NCBI GenBank assembly: GCA_036924085.1
Contig: JAVGWX010000007.1
Coordinates: 75,950,448 to 76,014,447, forward strand
Direction: 5' to 3'
Source: Ariolimax columbianus
Lineage: Eukaryota > Mollusca > Gastropoda > Stylommatophora > Arionidae
Length of the DNA stretch: 64,000 bases
Of this stretch, positions 22,901-34,900 are shown piece after piece. The first letter of the stretch is position 1, and the number at the start of each line of letters is the position of its first letter. Below the pieces are notes generated by a model. That model saw nothing but the letters and a program-made list of their open reading frames with translations. It made no database searches and was not told where the DNA came from. The position numbers and the translations under genes were made by a program.

Positions 22901-25900
22901 GCAGGCTCTGATGACTTCATTCATGGGGAATTTGAAAAGATACAGTGATAGAATGTCATTCTGTCTTACTCCACTAGTGGTCATGAACTCTCCTGACTTT
23001 TGTTGATTAGATGTCTGTACACAATTTCTGCATGATTAATAGAAACTCTGTGCGGCAGAGATCAGGGGTTCTGAGATGTTCTTCCCAGAGTTTGTCCCAA
23101 GGGACTCTATCAAATACTTTCTCCGAATCCAAAAAGCAGAGATGCATCTTCTTATCATACTCAAGAGCCTTTTCTCTCAGCTGTCTGAGTTGTTTGCCCG
23201 AAACCTACATTGAGTTTCTTCCATATTTGGCTCTGTTAGACCTCTTAATCGCTGTTCTAGAATCCTAAAGCAGACTTTCCCTGGGACACTGAGAAGGCAA
23301 ATACCTCTATAATTAACACATGATTGATTGTCACCCTTCCTTTTTAAATATTGGTATTATTATGGCAACCTCCCAATCTCTTGGTATCTTCATGTGGCAC
23401 CAAGGTCCTTTGAGAATCTTCATGAATAGTATCTCTCCTGCCGTTCCCATGTATTTAACCATTTCTGATGTTATACCATCATGTCCTGCTGCTTTACCCA
23501 TCTTAATTTTCTCCAATGCTACCTCTAGTTCTTCCATTGTGATATTATTGTTCCCCTCCATGGCTCCCTCTTTTTGAATTGGGACTTACGTTCAGAGCTT
23601 GATTTTCTTCCACTAAGAAATATTCTTTCCATCTGTTCATTACCTCTTCTGGGGTGGCCAACAGCGCACCTTGTTTATCTTTAACAAATTTCAGGGGGCA
23701 TTCCTTTTCCTGCCTCATGTTCTTTAGGGTCCTGTAGAAGTTTCTGGTTTTCTCCAGCATTTTTTTCCAGTTTATTTCCAAATTCCTCACAGGATTTCTG
23801 TTTGACCTTGAGCACAGTCTTCTTTGCTTCTGTTCTAAAATTTACATATTCTTGATATTTCTTTGTTTGTTCTTCTGTATTCCTAGCCCCTAGGTATTGC
23901 TTCCATCCCTTTTTCTTTTCGTGTATTATTTTTGTCACTTCTTCTGTCCACCATGGTGTATGCTTTCTCTTCCACCTTTCTCTGGTTTGACTGCATGCCT
24001 CTACTGCATCCTCTTTGAGGATGTCTTTGAATTTTAGCCAGAGCATTTCCATATCTTCTTCAGATTCCTCTATCCTTCCTATTGCTGTTGAAATCTTCGT
24101 ATCTCCTTTTAACATCTGATTCTCTTAGTTTGTAAACCTTAATTTTTCTCCTTGTGTGTTATTATGTTTTTGCTTGTTGATGGGGGTTGCCTGGCTGGAT
24201 ACCTTTTTATGATTTCTCTCTTTATTTTAACTAGGTAGTGGTCGCTTCCTATCTCTGGTCCTCTGAACACTCTAGCATCCTTTACATACTTGAAATAAGT
24301 TTTCCTCACTATTGCAAAGTCAATTATGGATCTTTCATTTCTTGCCGGCTCACATCTTGTGTAGGCATGGATACGCTTGTGTGGAAACCTTGTATTTGTA
24401 ATAACAAGGTTTTGTTCTCAGCAATTGTTTTCCATTGTCATTTAAGACATGTTCTCCATACCTACCGATCACTCCGTTCCATCTAGAATAGTCGTTTCCA
24501 ACTCTTGAAGTCTCTTTGGCAACCGTAAACGATCCTTTGAAGAAGCTCATAAAATTCATCTTTTATGTCAGTGCTCTCATCTTCATTTGGTGCATACACA
24601 GTGACGATATCTATTTTACTATCCTCTTCTTGTAGACTTCAGTCTACAACCATGTAACCATCAGTCGTTCTGAAATGAACTTCCATCCTTTAATGTTTGC
24701 TTTGTTATTACTATCCACTTTAAAACTCTTTCAGTTATGGGAACTCCGCTGTAGTATAACATGTTGCTGTCATGGTCCAGAACGCCCTGTTCCTTTCTTT
24801 TTATTTATGTAAGTGCCAGGACTGTCAATTTTACTCTCTTTGTCTTTGTTATTAGTTCATGTTCTTTTCCGTTTATACTTCTTACATTCCATGTTCTGTA
24901 AATCGGTGTCCTTATTTCTCGCCTGTTCGTTGCTGTTGAGATCAGTCCGGTTTTCTGTTTGTTTTGACTTATAACTATTTGTTAAGACAAACAGGTGATT
25001 AGCCTGTTGTGTCTTTGCATGGTAGAGGGGCTGCCTCTTTACAGCCTCCATGCCTGCCGACCCGTTTTTGTCCACGGCTGCTTATTTCTTCACAGCTCAT
25101 CTTCAAATTAGGAGGTTTTTCAGCAATCCACAACCCTGCAGACGCGCCTGTTAGGAGGTAGATTTCTGCCCCAGGATGTCAGAATAAAATAGAAGAAAAA
25201 TATGAAAAAAAATAAACAGGTGAACTATTCGAAAAGAACTATCTTATTAGAAGATGGAAGGTATAAATAACATGATCATGCAAGCTAAAACATGTTTTAC
25301 TGTTGTGGGGTCATTGAACGATCCAGTGTGTGCTTATATGGATCTTGGGCCATTGAGCTTGCGCCTTCGTCTCATACTTCGTGTTAAATGACCAGAGGTA
25401 ATGAGAAATACAGATCTGTGGGAACGAATACGACAACAATCAACATCAGGAAATTGGAGAAAGAAAGTTGGGATGGACAGGCCACACTTTCAGAAAGACG
25501 GTGTTTTTAGGATAGTCTGAAGTTGAGACCGTCTGATAAACTGCCGCTATCACAAAAATTACTGGTTCTGAAAAATGCATACCCTTTTCCTTTTGCTAAA
25601 ATCAAAAATTTTCCACAACAGTGTTCCATCATAGCTTGTCGTCTCAATCATTTGAAATCTGAGATCCATCTCAGCTATTTGAGTTGTGTGATTTGTCAAT
25701 TGTGTATCATGATTTGCCACTTGCTGAATGAGACTCTCTGTGGTAATAACATCACTATGTTTAATAATACAATCATTCGTGCACAAAAGTAACTCTTCAA
25801 TGTTTGCAAGGTTAAAGTAAATATGCTTCAATATTAAAATAAAAATGTCATGACTGGTTTTACATAATAATCCAGATAAAAATGCAGTTTTTTTGGTGGT

Positions 25901-28900
25901 TATTGGTAACCACAATGACAATAGTCAAATGTAAGAATAATTTTAATATTAATGAAATAAACAAATTTTGCCCTATATAGTGCAATAAAAAAAACAAACT
26001 ATAGTAAGATCTATCACATATCAGGACCATTTAAAAGAAAGTGAACCATACACCAAACTGCTATCTGTAAGAACTTGTTAAAATAATTTTTACAACAAAC
26101 ATACCTGTCATCTGTGATTACACATTTTAAAAAAGTATTACAGTAGTCAAACTGATACACCTAAAGATTATTATTTTAAATATTATGACAGAACCTAAAT
26201 CCAAAACCACATCAACGCTGTATGAGGTGGAACAAGAACAAATTAAGGGATTACCATCACAATGTTGTTGTCGAGTATGAAATTGTCACTGTTGTGATAG
26301 GCACAGCAAACTGACAGACAATTCATCATTACTAACACAATTTGAAAGTAGCTTAACAAACTGATTTCACATGAATATGAAGAGGAAAAACACAAAAGTA
26401 TTACAGCACACGACTAAAACAGTAGCATTGCACGCTAGAGAACTTATTGGAAGAATCCAATACTGATCACATTTTTGAGGAAAAAAATTACAGAAATACT
26501 AGGACTAATGATTACAAGAATAGAAACGACAAACTATCAAAGAGATTTAAAAATGTTTCAGTGAAAGGCAAATATGTTTACAAACAGTTTAAAATCGGAA
26601 AAAACAACAATGGTCTAGTTCTGTTTTTCCATGCAATGACAGCCACAATGAATAAGAAATGAGAGAACTCTTCCACCCCTCCACACTTCTCTCCCTACTG
26701 ACAGCCCTTACAGCGATGGGAAGGGCATGCAGGCTCAAGTGTGTCGAAGACAACAGTGAAGAACTGGACAACAATTTGGATTACTATTCAAACCTTCTAT
26801 CATAAGTTCCAGCACATTTTCTTAATTCTTAGGTGCTATGTTGCCAACTGCCAGGATGACTAATCAAAACATACATAAAATGATTCAAAATCTACAACAT
26901 GTAAAAACCATTTTATCTCATTCACTCCTAAATATTTTGGACCTCAGGACGCACTGTTTTCTAATGGTATACTCAAGCACAGCATCACTTAGTTGTGACC
27001 TATTTATCTGTAGCACATATTCACTAAAATGCCACACAATATATTTAAAACTGTTCAGTATTAAATACCAAAAATCAGGGGACGGCATGGCCTAGTGGTT
27101 AAGTGGCACGGCTCACGAACCGAAGGTGCTGGGTTCGATCCCCATCACAGCACCGGCCGTTACCCCGAGGAAGCAAACCCTTAGAAAATGCAGGAGGAAG
27201 CAGACCCTTACATAAAATGCGTGCTGAAGTCGGATGCACTGGGCCGATAGGCGCAAAATAAAAACCACAGTGCAACGCACACCGCTTTGGGGAATAGAGA
27301 AATAAGGCGAACGCAAAAAAAAAAAAAATACAAAAAATATTAAATACAGACATTAAACATATGAGGATGAACATTTGTGTGGGAGGATTATAGTTGCACA
27401 ATTTTAGTAATTAATAAAAATTAGAATAATTTGTTTTGTACTCACTCACCAATTATTCAGCTTTATATTATACCAACATAGAAATGAAGCAATGACTTTC
27501 AATTTAAGGTAATCCACATGAGAAGATGTTCTAAAAGTTTCACCTATTTAGGTGCAGTAGTTTCACAATATCAACATTTTACTGAAATTAAATGAAGTTG
27601 AAGAAGTGTCCAAAAATGTAAGCCCCAATCAACATCAGTCCATTCAGTTTATATACATCCAGAAAGAATGTTCATGCTGTACCAAACATATGCACTCACT
27701 TATCTATATTACACACTTTAGCATCCCTACGCAGGATTTTCAAAGCATGTTTTTGCACATACTATTACTGCCATTGCTTTTGACACAAGAGACACAAATT
27801 CCACCATCAGCTTATTTATTGCAAAACTTAGAAATTACACTACCAGACAAAGACACTGTAGTATCCTTATCAGAATGATCAACATCTTTGTCATCTCAAC
27901 TTTTAACATCTAACCATTCCTGAGCTTGCACTATTGAACATCTCTTTTGTTTGTTTCATGGTTGCAAAAAAAACATTGTCTCAAACCCAAACATGAAAAT
28001 AACACGTTTTCACAAATAATCCATGATGTCCTTAGAAATTTTTCTTGAAGTGAAAAGTAAAATGTCTAAACGTCATCAAAGTCGATGTGTAAATATGTCA
28101 GCTTTCTAAAAAAATCCCTCAGCTGATTTATCATCTCAGTTTACTGTATCAGTTAAATAAAAATATCACGACAAATAAAGCTGTAAGGTTTATTCAAGAT
28201 AAATACATTTATTTTTATAGGAAAACCTGCTGCTTCTAAAGACAGTCTTAGTCTTAGTCGACCTGTACTTCTACAAGAGCAGATGTACCTGTGTAGATCC
28301 TAGCTCTATTGTGAGCTGAATGTAGCTGGGAGGAGGGTTTCCTGCTTAGCGGGGTAGGCTCGAGCAGCTTATTATTTCTCTGCATTGGGGCAAGTGCTGC
28401 AGAGGGTGGTTAACCGATGTGCTACTCCATCTTAATAGACTAAAATAGTAGAGCAAAGCAGATCTGCAGCCTATTAGGCTCCATGTTGCTCTTAACAAAC
28501 CACCTAAACAGGGCCGGTGTTATGCCATGTCACACAGCCGCCTCTTACAACATGCTCTCTGTGGGGCAGTGGTGCTTTCATTGTTCTTGTCATAGACAAA
28601 GACCCTGGAGAACCACACTTCTAAAAACAATTAGAAAAAATAATAAAATATATACCAACAAATAAAATTACTATCTTAAAGATCTTAAATAAATAAAATA
28701 GTAGAAGAACCTGCAACTTGCAAAAACCATTTTTTTAAAATATATAACAATACACTGCTTTAAAAAATAAATATAACTCATATTAAAGTGCCACATGTAC
28801 AGATGTTTTTTTTTTGTAATGACAAACACCAGCATATCACAAATTTACACTTCTATATGTTAATCTAACAGTATTCCAGACTAACTAGCCATAAACCAGC

Positions 28901-31900
28901 CCTTTATTCTATGTTCTTTGCACACCAAATACGGCGCATAAGGCAGAAACAAATGATCTCCAGTTGTGTGACGCCACTGGTGTTAGATATTGTATGGTGC
29001 TGAGGCCCATAGTTGAGCCTCTTGGATGATTGTTCTTCTGAGTGTTTCCTTTGGTCTTCCTCTTGTCCGAATGCCCCTTGGTGTCCATTCGAGTGCTTGC
29101 AATGGAAGATGGTTGTTGTTCATTCTAAGGACATGTCAAATGTATGTCCATCGTTTTTTCCGGTTGATGGTCGACGCATATAGTTGGTTTCTCTCTGTTT
29201 TTATTGTCATTAGTTATGAACTGGTATCAGCGTATATTCAATAATTTTCTTAAACATTTATTTTTAAAGATATTTAGTTTGTTTTCCAGCACTTTTTTTA
29301 TTAGGCAAGGGAAAACGGGATACCACTGTACCATACTATGTATGCTGTACAAGCATCCTGCCACATTGTGGGGGACATGCCAATTTTATATATTTTTCTT
29401 TTAATTTCTTTCAGTGTAGTCACACTCATTTTTATTTTTCAAAGTGTTTTGTTGCTACAAATTATTTGATTATGCTTAGACCTTTTATATATCTTTTATA
29501 TAAACAAAATCAAGAATTCTACTTTTAAAATGTGTACACACTTGCAATTTTTTTGTTATCATGATCATCAGTATAGTTTTATTTTAATTCGGTAAACAGT
29601 TTTTATCTTATGAAGTTGACATGTATGTAAAAGTTAACTAATTTTTGGGGTTTTTTGGGGGGTTATTTTTTGTGTTCGCCTTTTTCTCTTTTTCCCAAGG
29701 TGGTGTGCATTGCACTATGTTTTTATTAAGCACCTGTCAGCCCACTGGTTCCAGCTTCGGCAAGCATTTTATCTAATGATCTGCTTCCTCCTGCATTTTC
29801 TAAGGGTTTGCTTTTCCTGGGTAATGGCCTGTGCTGTGTTGGGTATCAAACCCAGCACCTTTGGGTTGTGAGCCGTGTCCCTTAACCAATGGCCCACGCC
29901 ATCCCCATTTGGAGTTTGTGATAGACAGTCTTGTATAAAATACTAACAAACCCCTAAAAGTAAAGTAAAGTATCCTATAGCATTACTGTCGTAGGGGTGT
30001 GAGGTGTTAGCGATCTCACATTTCAAATGCTCGGCTATATGAGGGCGGTAGCCATCTCCTCTCACTCGCCGCTTTTACTTCCCGGACTGAACCGGTACCC
30101 ATTTAAGGCTGGCTCGACCCGGGAGCCATTGCGGTCTGAAAATACATTACCGCCTCAACTGGGGAATGAACCCATGACCACTCAGATGCGAAATCCACTG
30201 CGCTACGCGGCTCCCTACAAACCCATACTGTAGCAAATAACAATGGTAAGATGTATTGCCACAAAACTTACTAAGCTGTGTAACACTCTGCTGTAGATGC
30301 TCATATTCCTGAATAAGCTTGGCAGCCCCTTCTGCTAGGTGCTCCACTTTCTGTTCAGCTATAATCAAGCGTTCCACCTGCTGAACCATTTTTATCTGAA
30401 ACACAGAAGTGACATAGAACTAAAGAAAGCTTTGAAACTATTTGCATTTGAAAAACTAGCTTTGTTGTAGCATATCATCATTACATGTCATGTCTGGCAG
30501 TATTAAAGATCAAATCCTTTCACAACCATATGTCTATTCAGCACTTCACATATTTTTGGTTTTCTCAGTTATGTTATACAGTATCCATTACCTTGTCCCC
30601 ATCATGTTTCATAGCTTGCATTTTATTTCATTATTATGTGGCAGCTATCATTTTTAAACCGCATCCTCAAAGCTAGCATCAGACAGTAACTTAAGTTGCC
30701 TATTGTTACATCACTTTTTGATTGGTTTGTTAGTTATTGATTCAGCGACCTATGGGCTCCTGCCCTTTGGCCCAACATCCGTTTCTAAAAGGGACTTACA
30801 CAAAATTTCAGAAAATATTTTGATCTTCCTGACATAAAAATCCTAAACTACCATATGGCTCATCATCATGTAGCATGTCCTTTGTAGAACGTCGCTCCCA
30901 TCACAGTCTGTCTGAAAGAAACTCGTTCCCTTGCCAATACACCAGCCTCCGCGACAGTCATACTCAGACATTCCTGGATATCTTGGTGCCATCGTCTTCT
31001 TGGTCTACCCCTTCCTCTTCTGCCTGGCACCATACCTTCCATCACCATTCTCTCAAGACCGTTGTGTCTCTTGATGTGACCAAAGTACTTGCATTTTCTA
31101 GCCAAAATGGAATTGATAAACCAGTTCTCTTCTATGCTCAACTCTTGCCGAATGTCTGCATTGTTTTTTTCTCTGTCCAGGGTATTCTGAGGATCTTTCT
31201 GTAACATTTTGACTCGAAGGATTTGATTCTTTGTCTAGAAGTTTTGGTAATCGTCCATGATTCATAGCCATAAGCTGCCACAGGAAAAACACAGGCTCTC
31301 AAGACTTTTACTTTTATCCTTTTGTTGGTGCCCTGCCATAATTTCTTCAGGCTGTTCAGTCTCTGCATTGCCATAGCTAGTCTTCTTCTGATATCTTTCG
31401 AGCAGTCGCCATTTTTGTCAATTCTGGAGCCCAGATATTCAAAATGTGTGACCTGTTCAATTTCCTCACCACCCACTGTAAATTTAAGTTGACATTGTGT
31501 TTTGTCGCTGGTCATTATCTTTGTTTTATTTATGTTTATGAACAGGTTTTGATCTTTACTATGTCCATTAACGGCTGAAAGTAGTTGCTCTAGCCCTTCT
31601 GCACTTCTTGATAGCATCATTGTGTCATCTGCGTATCGTAACTCTGGAATCTCGTACCCCCAAATCGTAAATGGGTCGAAACTTTCAATGTTCTTCTTCT
31701 TCTTCGTACACAGTCAGACAGTAACCATTATTTTTTCGAAAAAAGCGGCGGTCATCCTGAGGCTGTCGACACTGCCATAAAGCTTGTCATGTGGTTCCAC
31801 TGGTGATGGCCACATCTGCTCTCTCTGATCCTTGTATGTCGGGCAGTTCTGCAGCAGATGTTCAGCGGTCATTTTCCCGGTACCACACGGGCATTCGTCG

Positions 31901-34900
31901 GTTCCACCTATCTTCAATTTGTTGAATAGGTGGTACCTCAGTCTATTGTGGCCAGTGCGAAGTCTGAAGACAACGACCTGCTCTCTTCTGTTCAACTGGT
32001 AATAGGCATCGTTTTTGGTGTAACCAGTATGTTCGGTTTCCCATTTGGTCATGTATCTGGCTTTAATAAGCCGTTTTGACTCTTCGTACGTCATACTAGT
32101 ATCTGTTTGTGGTAGTCTTGCACCTTCTTTTGCCAGTCTGTCTGCCTCCTCGTTGCCTTTGATGTTGCAGTGTGATGGGACCCACTGTACCACTACCCTT
32201 TTTGGTGCGGACTGCTGGCATAGTTGACAGAGTAGTGCTCTTAAGTCATTAAGCTCAGTGTTTTTCTGGCTTTTTAGCGCTGTGACTACGGCCAGAGCAT
32301 CTGTAATCAGGACTGTATGGCTTTCATTTTCTTTATGTGTCACCATTTCTTCCACTGCCGCCCTCAGTGCCTCTGCCTCCGCTCTGAAATTGCTTGTGTA
32401 CTTACCAGTAGCGAATGACAGTGTTATTTTTCTGTCATTTGGTAGGTTCAGGAATGCTCCTGCCCCTCCGTTCTGTGTAGTGTTTGTTACAGAGCCGTCG
32501 GTGTATACATGGGTCCAGTCCATGCTTGGGTAGTTTTTCGATATAAAGCTTAGGGTAGTATCTCTCCTTTCTTTTTCAGTCTACCAGTTTTTGTTTCCAA
32601 TACCTGGTATATTTTCTACCACCTCTGGAAATATATCCTGCCTCCAGGTAGGTTTTCGTACAGTAGTGATGGGCTTTGGTGTAGTTAGTGCGTTTATGGG
32701 ATCTTTGTGCATCTTTGCTTTGGCTATTTCTGCAAAGTTTCTCCGCTTTAGTTTCCCATTTCCCAAATTGTTTAGTCTCTGGTGCAGTGGATAGTCAGTC
32801 AGTCTTCAGAGTTTCTCTGACTGCAGCTGGGCTCTGCAGTCTCTTCTATCGGTCATGGATTGTAGTTTTGTAATCTTTTCAAGTTCTACAATTGGCGTTG
32901 ACTTCATGCCTCCTGTTATAACTCTCATGGCTTGGTTTTGAAGTTTGCTAACTTTATCGAAGTTCGCCTTTGCTGCTGTTGTCCATGCCGCAATGCCATA
33001 CTCGAGAACTGGTCTCACTCTTCCAGTGTACAGTTTCTTTAGTATGCTTTCGTGTGCTCCCCAGCTTGTGCCAGCAAGTTTCCTCATGATTGCCATTCTT
33101 TCTCTGGCCCTCATTCGGTTTCTCTCGATCTGACTTTTCCATGTCATGCGCCGATCAATGTGACTCCCAGCTTTCAATGTTCACATCTTCTCGAACATTT
33201 CTCATTACACATTCCGCATATATGTTTTACAGATTAGGTGAGAGGATACATCCCTGTCGGACTCCCTTTTGTACTGCAAACCAATCCGATGTTAACCCAG
33301 ATACTCGAACAGTGGCTTGTTGATCTTGGTATAATGTTTCAATGAGATGGACTATGTGCAAAGGAAACCCCATTTCCCCCATGATTCTCCACAGATTTTG
33401 ATGTTTTACAGTGTCGAAGGCATTAGTGTAATCAATAAAACATGTGTACAGGTCTACATTAAACTTTCTACATTTTTCATAGATATTCCTTAAATTGAAT
33501 ATGTGGTCCCGGGTCCCTCTGTCTTTCCTAAAACCTGCCTGGACTACGTGAATTTCAGATTCAAACCTTTTTCTCTATCTTTCTTAGCAGAATTCGCAAG
33601 AGTATCTTGCTAGCATGGCTGATCAGCGCGATAGTTTGGTAGTTCGTGCACAGCTTCAGGTTGCCTTTTTTGCAGAGAGGAATATAAATTGATTTATTCC
33701 ATGCTTCTGGCCACTCTGCACTGTGCCATATCTGTTTACACAGCTTGTGATAGACTCGAGCACATGCCTCTTCTCCTGCTTGTATTAGCTCTGCTGGGAT
33801 ATCATCGCATCCTGGGGACTTTCCCTTTTTCAGACTTTTAATTGCAGAGCGTACTTCTTCCAATGTTGGTTCAGGTTCTTTCTCTTCCTTTGGTAGGATT
33901 TTAACTGAGTGCTTTGTGCTATCTCCATACATGGTTCTGCAGTACTCTCTCCATCTGTTCAGTATGTCTTTGGTTTCTGTTAATGTGTTATCCTCTTTGT
34001 CATTTATGACATGTGGAATCGGACGGAACTCCCTTGTCAGTGTTCTTATTGTTTTAAATGTATTCCTCAATCTGCCTTGTTGCTGTAGGTTTTCTATATC
34101 CTTACACGTTTCTACTATGTATCTTCTTTTATCTTTTCTTATTTTTCTTCTAACTTTTCTTGCGCAGTTTTTATATGCTGTGTTGGTACCCTTACTTCCC
34201 ATTTGTTTTAATTGTTGCCTTTCTGCAATGAGTTTCTCTGTTTCCTCTGTTATATAGCTCTGTGTCTTGTGCGACATCTTGGGAATCATTTCTTTCACTG
34301 TCGAGATCAAAATATCCCTTGCGTACGATGTCAACTCCTCAGATGTCATCTCTCCCTGTACTGCAAGCAACGCCTCAAATTTGTTTTCTACTTTGATGTT
34401 GTATTCAGTAGGTATTGCTGATACATCAAAGCGTATTGGCTGGCAACCTTTGTTGATCCTACGCAGTCTTGTTTGGAAAACTGCAAACAGTAATTCATGG
34501 TCCGTATCGCAGTCTGCTCCTGACAGCATTTTTGTTGCCAGCACATTTGATCTCCATCTTTGTTGCACTAGGATGTAGTCTATTTGGTTTCTGCTGTTGC
34601 CATCAGGGGAGGTCCACGTGTATAGTCTACGTGGATGTTGTTTGAAGAAGGTGTTGGCAATGGAGAGGTGTTTTTTTCGGTGCAGAATTCAACCAGTTTT
34701 TCTCCTGGCTCATTTCTGTGTCCCAAACCAAAATGTCCTCGAACACTTCTCTCCTCTTCGGCTCTTTCCTCTCCGACTTTCGCATTGAAATCGCCAATGA
34801 TGATCAAGATATCTCTTTTTTCAACTATTTCCATCGTTTCTTGCAAGGTGTTATAGAAATCATCCATTTTGCAATCATCTGCTGCTGATGTTGGTGCATA

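Noticed and set aside
27069..27140. Functional tRNA gene
   Set aside because: A and B boxes are present but the sequence does not close a cloverleaf and is followed by a SINE body, poly(A) and target duplications.
29954..30216. tRNA gene on minus strand
   Set aside because: Same reason: SINE head with tail and duplications; a second copy exists at 45.9 kb.
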